Positions 22,891 to 36,100 of a DNA stretch of 64,000 bases are shown piece after piece. A program made the translations under genes and the position numbers. How positions within the stretch are numbered: position 1 is the first letter of the stretch; each line of letters starts with the position of its first letter. The DNA lies in assembly GCA_000827495.1 (NCBI GenBank), contig KN817524.1, positions 498,262-562,261 on the forward strand. Reading direction: 5' to 3'. The DNA is from Hypholoma sublateritium FD-334 SS-4 (taxonomy: Eukaryota; Basidiomycota; Agaricomycetes; Agaricales; Strophariaceae). Below the pieces are notes generated by a model. That model ran no database searches, was not told the origin of the DNA, and saw only the letters and a list, made by a program, of their open reading frames with translations.

Positions 22891-24965
22891 CTTCTAATGG
22901 GGGGAAGGGCAAGCCTAAGGGGAAGCTTGTCACTCTGGTGCACGAAGAGCTTTAAGTATATCTATCAAAACATGGCCAAGAAGCTCCCCGCGAACGGACG
23001 CAAGTGATCCATATTGTCCATGGCAGTTGCCCCTTGAAAGTCTACAATCCGACTGCCGTGGACTTCCATCGAGGCACAATATCAGGAATATACTTGGCTT
23101 CCGTCAATAAAAGCACAAAGGCTTGCGACCCAGTTCTCCGCTCAGAATCACACGATTGGCAGCAAGGTGAAGGTGGAAGCATCATAAAAATGCCAGCAGA
23201 TATCAAAGCGCAACTTGTGCGGAGCCTTCTTCAGCGGAGAGAACAATTTCACCCAGGAAGACACAATACAAGCTCTGGTAATTGGTACCGCGCTGCTAAT
23301 TGAAGTTTATCCATGGCCCAGAAATCATAGAGGTGCGTTCCCTTCGAGATGGAGTAAGGCCATTTCTGTAATTCGGCGTAGACGTATCGTGCAAGTGAGC
23401 CGTCAGTTTCAGCGAAATATCTGCAGCCCACTCAGTAAGCAATCGGGGAAAAGGAGGCAAACGGCTGTCAGTTCCACGGTCGCGTAGCTATCTTTGCCGA
23501 CTGGCAGTGGCAGCGGTGATACCAGTGTTCGTTTGATTTTGCAGTGTTTTCCGTTTGTAGACTGTTGTAAAATAGGAAGCGAAAGACAGATTCATCAGAA
23601 TATCCACGCTCTGTTAAACAGATAATTGTGAACGCGAGGCTCGATTCCAAGCGAGGCTTTCAGTAAATAGCAAGGAGAGGGGAAATACACCTTGCCGCCG
23701 CGTCCCCGATACGTCCTGCTTGAAACCTCAGTTGGATGTACCGTCGAAGTTCCTTTCCAGCAATCACATAGCATCGATAATCTTTCAATCGTTCATTCTG
23801 ACGGGATTCGGACGATGATGGTATAAGCTGAGAATGGCATGCTCCTTGTGCCTCCCGATCAACTGACAAGCGGAGGTTAAAAATGGAAGTGATCGGAGGC
23901 TCCCTGTCGGGCCATTAATAATAATAATATTGATCCGGGCGGGCTGACGCGACGCGACTTTTGCGTGGCACGCATTCAATTGGCAAGCATTTTGTCCAAA
24001 ATGGCGAGCACATGAAGAAAAGCGGCTCGATAGCTAGGGTTGACGGAATTGGAACCATTTGCGTGACCTATTCTACAAAAACGGTGCATTGGACTTGCCC
24101 CCGCTCTTTTTCCTCATGAGATACTTATGTTATCTTTGTGTTATCTTGACAGGTGATACTAGATCAACTTCGGCAGCACACCTCTCAGCTCTCATGCGAG
24201 GTCAAGCCATAAGAATGTGCATAAATATATATCGCATCTTGGAAAAAGAACCACCGATAGGCTGAGTCATTGGAATAACAGTCCAATAAAAGATCGTCTG
24301 CGTCCGGCCGTCTGTTCATAACCATCCGTAAACGGTATGTAATTGTTGCCGTTCGCAAATGCCTTTCGGAGGGAGTTTCAGTGTACTCTTTTTTTAAAAG
24401 AACAGATAAAAAACAAAATTTATCCGTTGAGGTCATGGCTTATGTCGAACGTCTGTGCTACCTTCAATGCTGGACGGCTTCGAGTACTTACTTTACAAGG
24501 GCATTCTTATTTAGTTCTGTCTGGATGAACATGGAGACCCAGTGGGGATGTCGTGCCAACTCTGATTACGGACAAATTACGGATATACCTTTTGCCTTCG
24601 TCAATAGATGAGGTTATTTACAATAAGATACTCAAACCCCACTCTGCTTCTGCTCCGATGCAAGTGAATGCATTTACTTCAGTCGATTTGCCTACTTTAT
24701 AGGAGTAAAAACTGAGACGGATAATCACCATACATATACAAATGTGCGAATAAGTAATGCATGTTAGGACTCGGTTAGGACTCGGTTAGGACTCTTCTAT
24801 CTATCATTCAGCGATGATTTACAGTAACATCAATCTTGGCAACTGGTCAGGCATTAGAGATGAGACATCTCTCCCAGATGAACTGTATGGTGGAAGTCGG
24901 CTATTATATATATGTTACAGAATTCAGTTATTTTACTTCTGCAATTCCGACATTGATAGACGAAT
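22891..24965. other. 2-kb stretch with no supportable gene
   Basis: Only short ORFs without family signal on either strand. A fragment at 23660-23869 (minus) reads somewhat protein-like (DYRCYVIAGKELRRYIQLRF) but has no neighbours to join. An 11-bp tandem repeat lies at 24763-24794. Confidence 0.5.
24763..24794. repeat. Short tandem repeat, 11-bp unit
   Basis: The unit GTTAGGACTCG occurs 2.9 times without mismatch, about 170 bp beyond the 3' end of the aldo-keto reductase gene. Probably a small minisatellite. Confidence 0.85.
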
Positions 24966-25937
24966 TCAATCCTTGAAGGCATGGTGCATGAAAACTCTCT
25001 TGTGCAATTTCGATCCAGCGTCATCAATAGCCTGCAATTCTTCTTGCGTGAGGTCGGATACATTCTCGACCACCAAAAATTCCTGAATGCGTTCTGCCTT
25101 GGTCGAAGTGCTACATCGAAGATTAGTCGCTGTCAACTCAAATTGCAATTGATTACGACATACGTGACGACAACGGCATCCTTTTGCAAGATCCATTTGC
25201 TGAGGACTTGGCCCGCGCTAACAGGGATGCCATCCGTCTTTTCCAGACGACTACGAATGTTTTCAAGAACGGGATCAAGAGGTCCTCCAGGAGCACGGAC
25301 GATAGGTGTAAGGCCACCGTAAGACTCAATCAGGATTCCTTTCTCTTTACACAATTTCACAATTGGCTCGGCCGCTTTCCAAACGTAAGGATGGAACTCG
25401 ATCTGAATGCAGATAATTTAGCAGAGCGACAAGGCTAAATAGATATGTTTTCACCTGGTTTGCAGCAGGTACGACCTTGGCAGTCTGCAAGATTTCGTTG
25501 ATATGTTCGACTTGGAAGTTGGACACCCCAATTGCCTTTGCCAAACCGGCATGGTAAACTTCCTCCATTCCTGCCCACCATTTTCCAAGTTCGCCAGCCG
25601 GAGCCTTAGTTGGGTCGTGGATCAGAAACAAATCGACGTAATCGAAACCAAAGCGAGCGAGTGAGGCCTTCAAAGACTCTGTGATTGTCTGCCCCGGGGC
25701 GAGTGTGAAAATCTTTGTGGTTATGAACAATTCCGAGCGTGGTTTTCCCGAGGCCTTGACACCCGCACCAAGTGTACCTTCATTGTCATACATTTGCGCA
25801 CCATCTAGGTGGGTGATTCCATTTTCAATGGCAAGACGGACGAGGGCAGTTGCGTCTTTTTTGAACAAGGCAGTGCCAGTACCAAAGCCTATGGCGGGGA
25901 TTTGAGCACCGGTATTGAGGATGAAATGCTTGGACAT
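24966..25937 (-). CDS. Aldo-keto reductase
   Basis: NADPH-dependent oxidoreductase of the AKR superfamily ((alpha/beta)8 barrel, cytosolic). It starts MSKHFILNTGAQIPAIGFGTG at 25937. The catalytic tetrad is visible: Asp45 and Tyr50 (HLDGAQMY), Lys75 (FITTK) and His107 (LFLIHDP). Later motifs are AKAIGVSNFQ, the IEFHPYVW block and GILIESYGGLTP. The cofactor end is STSTKAERIQEF after a third exon. Three exons, about 290 residues, normal for the family. The substrate cannot be told. The gene stands alone between two gene-poor stretches. Confidence 0.93.
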
Positions 25938-27374
25938 GGTGCAAAGCGATACAGAAGATGTAAGGGCGCAGGAGATTTGAGGATATCACGCTTTAAATAC
26001 TTGGTGGCCATGAGATAACTAGGTGCTAGCATGGTGCGTCGCGCAATCAACGAACACAATTAATGCCCTATGACGTTATCGCATGGATTTCTGACTAATC
26101 TATCACGATCATGTGATGAATGTTCCCCTTTCTCACGGAACGGCACAAGCCCTCGGCTTCAGCGCTCAGCCTTCGGCCCTCCAGTTGTGCACAGCTGCAC
26201 CGGGCATCCATCCCACCATCTGCTGATCACCCCGAAATTCTCCTACAGGCTGCCATTGCTGAGAATTCGCCATCTCGACGTGCTCAAAGACCCACCCTAA
26301 AGCTTTCTATGCATACTTATTGGTCCTTCTGTTGACATTTCCCTCATCTTTTAACAACGACACGCGCTACACATATGGCTCGACGGAACTCACTGTCGGA
26401 CTTTCATCTACAGCGCGTCAGATAAACGGTGTGCTCATAGGCAGATCATCCGGACTACTGTCCCTTTGGGTGAATTGGTCACCTAGTACTCCTACATTCC
26501 TAGAAATTGGCTTTAATCCTTTTGTTGGATCTGCTATGTGCTTGGACCATTCTATTTGAAGGCTATGCAGGTCATCCCCAATTTCAATTTCTATTATACC
26601 TTATCTCAGGCTAACTGAAGGTCTGTGCAAGAAATAAAGAGACTATCCTTGGATTTGGAGGGGGACTGGTGCAGTGTTATTATGGTGATGCCACGCGCAC
26701 TGAGATGGCACTGCAAGATTGACATGACCTGTATCAGACAGACTGCCTAGTCTCCTTCTCAGACCAAATAAAAGATGACAGTCAATCTTAAGACTACTTA
26801 CCTGGTTACCTACACTTTTCCTGGGTCTCGTAGCGCTGTCATTTGATGTACACATGTGTGCTGCAGCAGAGTCACTGGGCCACAGTCGACAATATAACCT
26901 TCTTCAAATTCAACGGGGGTACTATTCTCATCAACCAAGTCAATAAATTTCCCTGCGGGCCAGGCTACTTGAACTTCTTGGGCTGTGTCTGATACTTACG
27001 GACGAAAGATAGAACCAACATCACCACATCACCGGCATCCGGAATACGGAACAGAGAACCTGTGCCGACGTGAATTAGTCGGTCCGGCCGGAGCGGGCGG
27101 AAGGACGCGGAAAGACAAGTAACTTGTGGACAGAGCGTGATAATGATCACCATAGGGCGATGCTGTTGTAATTGGATTCCGTATACCGCAAGAGTTAGCT
27201 AGCGTACAAGAACGTACAGCAAGTTTCAGGGTGGCCAAATTCACTCTGTGTTGCTACGCATGATCGGTATTCTCAGGGGGGAGCCTATATATAGTCCCTC
27301 GACGACGTTGTTTCTATATATTCGCTGCTCAGTTTTATTGGCCCATCAAGCACATCTTCATCTTAATATCCATA
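25938..27374. other. Gene-poor stretch, possibly with decayed or unrecognised exons
   Basis: No complete gene is supported. On the + strand at 26320-26559 an open stretch reads YTYGSTELTVGLSSTARQ, faintly like part of a transporter helix pair. On the minus strand, 26650-27244 holds an ORF starting MNLATLKLAV and, lower down, a plausible exon reading VAWPAGKFIDLVDENSTPVE. Splicing could not be resolved, and the region may be a pseudogene. Confidence 0.35.
27275..27293 (+). promoter_or_regulatory. TATA box and STRE-like AGGGG upstream of the SPFH gene
   Basis: TATATATA at 27286-27293 lies about 80 bp before the ATG at 27375, preceded by AGGGG at 27275-27279, which matches the core of the fungal stress-response element. 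Function is inferred from sequence only. Confidence 0.4.
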
Positions 27375-29544
27375 ATGCCCACGAACTTTGGCGATAACTC
27401 GACTGTTGTAGGGGAGCCCCCTTACAAGCGACAAGATGATACATACGGCAAACATACCCCTCCTCCAACAAGGGCGCAAACGTCTACGCAAGGCTTCACT
27501 GGGCAAGAAGCTCGCTTGAGCGAATTTACAACCGTCGACTACACCATTGAAGAGAGGCCCTTCTTTATACCAATCGGGAAAAACGGTGTAATCGAAGCTT
27601 TAGAAAAGCTGGATAGACAACTTGTGGAGGTTTGGTCTTCTCTTCTCCTTCATCACAAATACCTGACGACCTCTATTATTATTCAAGTCGGGACGCACAA
27701 AGCTCCTTTCCAAGAAAAGCCCAACTGATTGGACAGGCCGAGAGGTCGTACCTGGCCAACTCGGTCTCATTAACCACGGGTGTGTTCCAATGTCCCCGAT
27801 GCATCAACATCTTTCTAAAGTAATAGCCACCTTCCAGTGGTTCACCCAAAGTTTTGACAAAACCAGGCCGTTATCCTAGTTTTCCTCTCCGAAACTGGTG
27901 GGCACGTACTTGGTGCGGAACAACTGGATGTATGTCCCCTGCCTTGGGTTTTTTTACGCACCTTCTGATATCATGTATTCGCAACTACTTAGTGTCAGAC
28001 ACTGTTATCGACTTCCAAGGTTTGACAGTCGTACAAGTATCTCAAAACCAGGCAGCTGTTGTCTCTGATCCTCAAAACCACATATTTGTCATTAAGAATT
28101 CAGGCTTTGTCGCTTATGCTATCGAGGGAACATACGACGTTCTTTCTATCGTCGACCAAACACACCTACCCAATGTTGTCAAGGACAAATTGACGGGCGT
28201 AACCCTCGGATCTACCCATGAAGTCAAGATGAACAGCAACGTTGGCGGCAATAAGCAAAAAGAATATGTTGTTGCAACATTGTGAATTTCTTTATATGCG
28301 TCTCTGATGCTTGGTATTCACGCGTTATCAAATAGCTTGAATATTCCTGCTAGCAATTGTGCTATACTCCAACGGGGTGATGACTTGGAGCTCATCGGAG
28401 CCGGCCAGTCTGTGATAACCAATCCAAGTGTGACCCTTCGTGGCTTGTTCACACTGGGAGAGAATCAATTAGAGATGCCCACAAAGGATATGTATGTTGC
28501 TTCACACCGACGTATATCGATAAGTACCACTACTAACAACTGCTATCTTAGCTTCACTCGTGATCAAGTACCTGTCAAACTAACGATTTACCTGAAATGG
28601 CAGCTCACAGAGCCCCTCAAACTAACCACACATGGGTACAACACGCCCTACGATGCGCTTAGGGACAAGACCCAGTCAATTCTCACTCAGATTGTCGCCC
28701 ATCTCGACTACTCTTCAATGGTGAAGCAGCGGTCCTTGGGCCCAGATAACATGGAAGATGGAAATGATCCATCGTCTGCCTTCTTGGACGCTCTGCGAAG
28801 CCGCGCAATGGATGATATGCACGAGGCCGCACTGGAATATGGCATTGTCCTCAAGGATCTTGGTGTGTTTTGCAACCCTTTTTATGGAGGCACCGCTGAA
28901 CCTTGAGATCGGCTAGCTGTTATTGATAGGCAATTCAAGGGAGAAATTGCAGCTACAATGGACAAACTTACTAGTGAGTTTGTTTTCAACACTTTGAGAG
29001 GTCACCAGCATTTCTGACATGGATCTCAGCGCGTGCACTACAGGCACAAGTCGAAGCAGCGGTAAGATTATATGCTTGAATCTGCAAGATCAAAGGCTCA
29101 TAGTCATTTTAGAATGTCGATAGGGAAAATAGCAACAAAGTTAAGCAAGAAGAAGGAGCTCTCTCTGTCACCAGGATTAAAGCACAGTCAGCCAATACTC
29201 AGGCTGATGCAGAGGCGTACCGAGTCATCGCCGCCGCCAAAGCACAAGCCCAGAAAGTGCGTATCGAGGCGGAGGCACAAGCCGAGGCCACTCGCCTAGC
29301 TGCAGAGGCGGAAGCGGCTGCAGTGCGCCTCAAAGCCAAAGCGGACGCTGAGGTTATTGACCAATTCGCGCGCGAGATGGAGATGCGTCGCGTGGAAGTG
29401 TCGAGGATTAAAGCGTTTGGCTCGAAGACCGTTTTCGTTCCCTCAGATAGCGCCGGGTCTCAGATGGGAAATGCTATGGCTCTGGGAATGGCGGCATCAA
29501 TGGGTGCTCAGCAAGCAGTTGTACCTTCTACCTCTGGAAGATAA
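27375..29544 (+). CDS. SPFH/Band-7 domain protein (flotillin/prohibitin superfamily)
   Basis: Membrane-scaffold type protein. The start ATG at 27375 is followed by a polar N-terminus. The Band-7 domain runs through about 28000-28900 (VIDFQGLTVVQVSQNQAA, NHIFVIKNSGFVAYAIEG, LRGLFTLGENQLEMPTKD, VPVKLTIYLKWQLTEP). Its end has AMDDMHEAALEYGIVLKDLGV. After short exons comes an Ala/Glu/Lys-rich coiled coil (about 29060-29400: AEAYRVIAAAKAQAQK, RIEAEAQAEATRLAAEAE), typical of SPFH C-termini. The C-terminus is Gly/Met/Ala-rich, ending at 29544. Seven or eight exons. No transmembrane helix is evident, so attachment would be peripheral, as in flotillins. Exact subfamily is uncertain. Confidence 0.85.
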
Positions 29545-30042
29545 ACCACCAGTAAACTTGGATATCTAATTTGGCAAATTTTACTGATTTCCGCATACTT
29601 AAGTACTTGCTACGACTTTCTCAAATACTTATTCTCGCTGTTTTCACTGATTGTTGGCCTTCGGTAAGCCTTTCAAGAGCTTTCAAGTTGGCATACTTAT
29701 TGCGCTGTGCACCCTGACTCAGGCTAGTTATATTTATATACACCATACCTGTAGTATACTGCCTGTTTACTAGCCTCATTCTAACCTTCGATGTGTAATC
29801 GTGTCAAGTAATTATCATTGCGGAACCGCGCGCAGCCAGCCTCGCGTCGGGAGAGAGGTCCATAAACGCAATATTGGCGGCATGGCGTGGTATTTGTTGA
29901 CGGTTGTTGTTCGAGTCACTCGATAGCTGCGCGTGTCTCGCTTCCATTACTAGGGCTCCTAGCTATAAACCACTCGTAGTCGACCTTGTCTCCTTTGCAA
30001 TACGCCTCAGTTTCCTCGTCATCCTCCGTCTCTATACACACG
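29545..30042. other. Intergenic region upstream of ATG8
   Basis: About 500 bp without a gene. It holds the 3' end of the SPFH gene and the ATG8 promoter. No clear elements recognised. Confidence 0.5.
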
Positions 30043-30655
<613 letters not shown>

Positions 30656-30974
30656 ACATATCAGATACATTCACGGATCTTATATCATCCCTCTGCACTT
30701 CTGGCTTCGAGCGACTATACACATGAAAGGGGTTGTTTATAGTCCGCAGCAACCAACCATTACCGCCAGCTCCGCCAGGCCACTATTATCTTTGCTCCTG
30801 CATACCCTCTTCCTGTCCTTTATCTTGTATAATATTTTTCTAAATTCAATATATGCCATTATCTGTACCATCTACTTCCATTGACCCTGCCGATGATGCA
30901 GTTACACGCATTATGATATGCGCTACGCAGTTTGGAATGTTTGGAAGAGATATCTGGGTGGAATTATTGTTGAC
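30656..30974. other. Convergent spacer between ATG8 and RAD57
   Basis: About 320 bp between two 3' ends; T-rich and AATAT-rich stretches fit polyadenylation regions. No gene is seen. Confidence 0.5.
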
Positions 30975-32508
30975 TTAAGATGGTTCATCTGGTGCGAAAG
31001 AAAGTGTATCGACGGTCGTACTGGGTGGGACCAGGTTACCCGCTATCGGTGCTTGGCTTAGCGTTTGTTCGAGTGCATCCCAGTCCAAGCTATCATATGA
31101 GTCTGCATTTGACCTTAGATGATCATCATCGCCCTGAACTTTCGTTAAAGAGGTACCAGATTCGGCCTCAGGAAGAGCCTCTGTATGTGGGACAAAAGAA
31201 GTATCATCAGTTCTATACCTCGTAGCTTGTTCGCGGCTTTCAGTAGAGGGAGAATTGGCGGAAGAGGTCCAAGTTATGGATAGGCCGTCTCCCGGACGAA
31301 TCTGTTGATCTGGTAGCACAAGAATACCGCCCTCCGAGACAATGTAGTCCAAAGAGAAGGGTAGGCAAACGTTGCTAAATATTACGCTGAAACGTCGGAT
31401 CAGGGTAGATTGTGGGTCTTCCGACTGGACTGTTGGCTGTTCAGATATCTCGGAGCTGTTAGACAAGCGCACTCGCTTAGAGAGCTCCTCTGGGTTGATA
31501 TATTTGCGTCTGCCAGTTCGACTGAGCATGATCCTAGTGTTTACTTGATTTGCCCAAACAAGACCCAGGCTTGCTTCCTTTTTTTTCTCGCCAAAAAAAT
31601 CAGCTGAATTGAACCATCGAGATTGATATTCGTAGAGTAACCCTTGCTGATTTCCTGTGACTCGGCCACTTGGCTGATCGAATACATCAATAACTTCATT
31701 TAGAACCAATACTGCTAGTTGGTGGTCGGCAGAAATATCGTGAAGAATAGCAGATATGTTCACGAGATCTTTAGATCGCGCCACCAGAGTCGAGGTAGTG
31801 GTTTTGTCATTAGAATGGAACAACTCCCCTAAGGCGTCGATGACTAGGAGCTTTATGGGTTTTCCACCAGGTTTAGATTTCTGATCCTTGATGAAGGAGG
31901 GTAGGACGGTTGTGAGGACATGTTGCAGAATAGAAACAGTCGGCGTCGCAAGGGTATGTATATGCTCGAGACCGCAAGACGCAATAGCCAGCCGGTCGTT
32001 CGTCTGAGATATTTGTAGGAGTCGTGTCGTGGGCAGCTTCGAAGACGTAGTGAGATAACACGCAGATCCGTTCATGCCGCCCGATTCTTGTGGCAACTGG
32101 ATAAAAAGCGATGATTGAAGAGCAAACTGGGTCTTTCCTGCAGCGCTATAGAAAAGTTAATTCTGTAGCATAGTACCCCTTTATAGGATATGATACTAGA
32201 AAGACCCACCTTTCACCGACAACTTCCCAGACCATGCCTGTCCTCAGGCCACCTCCAAGCATGCTATCGAGAACCTCGCTTCCAGTAGTAAAAGTTTCGG
32301 CACAGGTCGGATATTCGTCCAGGCGCTGTAGTTGAGGAACCGGTGTTCGGTTAAGAACGGTATCCACGATCCGCTTGACTTCCACTGGCGACGATTTGCA
32401 TCGTTTCGCAATATCCTGGATTGGCGTTAATACCAGGTCTGCAAATGTTTGGATGTTGCCTTTTGAGACATTGATTACAAGAACCTCATGGCGAGGGGAA
32501 AGTCTCAA
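30975..32508 (-). CDS. RAD57: RAD57-like RecA-family recombination mediator (5' end unresolved)
   Basis: RAD51 paralogue that assists RAD51 filament assembly in homologous recombination. The N-terminal helix-hairpin-helix-like part reads NIQTFADLVLTPIQDIAKRC. It is followed by TTGSEVLDSMLGGGLRTGMVWEVVGE and, across an intron (about 32150-32215), the Walker A GESAAGKTQ. Walker B is IKLLVIDALGELF, and a late loop reads LGLVWANQVNTRIML. The C-terminal 130 residues are low-complexity and acidic. The open frame begins at 32508 on a non-ATG codon (TTG), so the true start must lie in a short upstream exon I could not place (likely within 32509-32730). Faces the ABCC gene. Confidence 0.85.
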
Positions 32509-33112
32509 TCGAACCTTTCTTCAGAAGAGTGATCTCCTGGTTTTTGAATCCGTAGGCTGAGGTAAAAGAAGTAGTAGGGTCCATTTTTGTTGCATTTCAG
32601 TTATAGGTCCTTTGCAGAAACGCTTGTGTTCAATATGAAGCGTGCGCGTGAAGTCTAGCGTGAGAACAACTATATTGATAATCATCACGCTTCGAACGTT
32701 TTGGGCCGCCACATTGGATGACATTTCAATTTCTTACCGCGCAATCTTGACCAAACCTTGAATCACTAAATTCCGACCGCTACATAGTCCTCGGAACTTT
32801 TTTCCACCGGAAGACTTAAATACCAAAATTGTGTAGCAAACAACGCGAGCAGCTATCTGTAAGCAACCTATAAGTACCCATGGCCTCGAACCGATGGAGT
32901 CCGACTGTGTGCAAATGACCACGGTCCATGTGCTTTTCGTTGATGGTATCAATACTCGGTCCCCCGAAGTCGAGGTATATTTAACCTTATTATACGGTCA
33001 GTAGAAAATGTTGGGAAGATGACAATGTTATAAAAGCTGTTCCACCGAAAGTTTCTTGTCCGACATACGAGTCAAAACCAGTTGTAAACACGGCGACACC
33101 ATCTGTTTCAAT

Positions 33113-36100
33113 ATGCATCTCAGTGATCACCTCTTTTTGCACCCAGGGACACCACATCTTACAATCTTCCTCGACGAGTGAGTTGTCGCTTGTTTCTCAT
33201 GGAATGAAGTACTAAAACTAATATCACCCCAGGCTTCCGAAAGACTTTCGACTCCTGCCTCTCGCGGTTGTGGCATTAACGACAGGGGTTCAAATTTTGT
33301 TCACCGCTTTCCATTGGATTCGATATCGCTTCAGCAAACCCACACCAGAGAACTCAACCGACGACCATAACAGTTCCTTCCAAACATTCAAATTTGCGAA
33401 TCATATACAGCGTTCAGGAGGATATGCTATATTTTCCCTGCGGGTAATTCGCCTCATTGCTACTGCCACTTTACTCTTCCTGTCTGTGGCTACGTTGTTC
33501 AAGTGTGCAGAAGGACAACTGAATACGACAGCCATAGTTCGTAATTGCCCTGAGTATGGCCTAACCGCGTCCCTGGTAAGAATCATGCTCGATAACATAG
33601 CTGGTATCTCATGATCTATCCACGACAGCTATACGCGACTTTCACGGCGGCAATTCTGGCCGTGTCGGAAAGCTGGGGCTCACTCGCTGGAGAATTGAAC
33701 ATCATTATTTTGTTGACTGTACTGGGAGTATATGCATATCGCGATATATACCCTTTAGCGACCTATATACAGGAACCGGCGGATCTGCATGAAGGACAGA
33801 TTTTATGGGTCAAAATTTCGATCCTTGCTATGGCAGCTATCTTCATACCATTATTCTCACCTCGTCGATATGTCCCTGTTAATCCAAAGGTATGCACCAA
33901 TTCCTGATGCAAGTCAGATATGTATTGCTAAATCTTAGGCGACTTGTTTAGAATCCCATGACTGTTCTCAACGACGAGCAAACTGCTTCTTGGATTTCTA
34001 GGTTCACATTTTCATACATAAACCCTATTATCTCGTTAGCCTCGAAGGTGCCGCATTTAAGTTATGAACAGCTCCCACCCATCATAGACGACGACCGTGC
34101 GAAGTATCAGACCGGTAGAGCGTTCTTGGTTCGGTTCTTCAAGTCTTGCTAGCCGTCGTTTGGACTGACTTCTTTCCAGTTCATAGAGCCATCTCGGGTT
34201 ACCCAAGAACATATATTCTTCGCCTTTATGCGCCATTTTGGTAAGACCTTTGCGCCATCTTCGAAAAGTTTTTTGAATTATAATCGTTTTCAGGCAAAGA
34301 ATACTTAGTATTTGGTTTAACCCTGGCTGTATCCTGTGTTATGAGCTTTGTTTCTCCCATAGGCATAAAACAGACGTTAAAGTAGGAATTTTCGCACCTT
34401 CTGTCATTCTCTTTTATTTAGATCCTACACAGATATCTCGAAACTGGGGGAAAGGGATCTTCCATCCGTCCATGGGTGTGGATATCTCTTCTTTTACTGG
34501 GCCCCTTGTTGGCGGCACTCTCTGATCGCTGGTCTCTTTTTCTAATGGGAAAAATGAGGGCTCGTTTCCAAGCCGTCATAACACAAGTTGTGTTCGAGCA
34601 CAGTCTCCGCATCAGATTGAAGGCCGGAACAGCTGACAAGAAGACCGACGAAACAACTGCCCCTCCTGATGCCCCAAGCAATTCCCAACTCGAAAACCAA
34701 GCTGCTGCAGACTCAGAGGCCAACACTGCTGCCGATTGCCAGCAAATCGTGGAAGACCAGATTTTATCGACGGAAGACAAGAGTAATGCTAGCAAAGCTG
34801 ATAACCTCATCGGCAGGATTAATAATCTGGTGACAAGTGACCAGGATAATATGTCTGAAGGCCTTGATTTTTTGAGTCTTGGTATGTGTCTCGTCTGTCT
34901 GTATCTGCAACTACGTGGCTAAATTGCTGCATCAAAAGTGTTTCGCGTCCCTTTCCAAATCCTGCTATGCTTGGTGTTCCTATACCAAATCCTTGGCTGG
35001 AGGTTAGCTTTCTCCAGCTATGCGAAGTTCTTCGCGACTCAACTCTAACTCCCCCCGAAGTTCTTTTGTCGGTCTTACTTCAATGGTAGCATTAATGCCA
35101 CTTGCAGGATACGTCGGCAAGAAAATGCAAGATGCTCAAGTGTCGCAAATGAAGATGGTATGTTCTGATATATATACGCAGATTTGTAAGCCCGCGACGG
35201 AGGGCGTTCCTTATTTCTTTGTAGACGGACGCCAGAGTGCAGAAAATATCAGAAGGTAAGTATCCGTTCTCCAGCTGGAATATCGCTTACTCTCCGCCAG
35301 TCGTCAATGTTCTTCGAATGATCAAACTCTTCGGGTGGGAACAAAAGATGGGGAAACGGCTCTACCAATCTCGAGAAGACGAACTTGAGTGGCTGTGGAA
35401 AACGAAGGTGAAATGAAATCATCTCCGTACCTTCATGCTTATCATCTTCTTCTGAAGATTCTCGCCATCTGCAGCGTTCTAATAAGGTTGGTTCACCAAA
35501 TCTATTCAATCATATATTGCGGTTTGATCTCACTGCAAACGAATTTTATCATGATCTTATTGACAGCTATTCGGCTCCTATGCTATCAATGTTATTGGCA
35601 TACGGTACATATACGGTCGTTATGAGGAAAGAGTTGACCGGTCTGCATTTCTTTCTTTGTAGAGATTTTATACCACTTCCCTGACAAAACTTTCAACTTA
35701 GCGTCGACAATATTTTCTAGCTTGGCAGTCTTTCAAATACTCATCGAGCAACTCAATAGAGTCTCTTGGCAAACAAAACTGATCATCGATGGTCAGGATT
35801 GTTCAATGCTTGTATCCTGGCGACATGTATTGATTAAATGACCACCCTTTCAGGAAAAGTATCGATAGACCGTCTCAACGATTTCCTTCAAAACACGGAG
35901 GTTTTAGATCATTTCAGTCTCAACAACCGCCAACCGTTGCGACCTGTCAGAGTCGACGAAGATTACGCAGACAAGTTTGGATTTAGACACGCAACATTTG
36001 CGTGGTCCGCAGTACAAGATGACTCTCTGACACCAACAACTCGACGGTTCAGACTGCACATCGAGGAAGAAATTCTTTTCAAACGAGACTGTATCAATTT

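Noticed and set aside
24185..24611. Short ORFs on both strands in the gene-poor interval
   Set aside because: Composition is random-like and no splice joins extend them.
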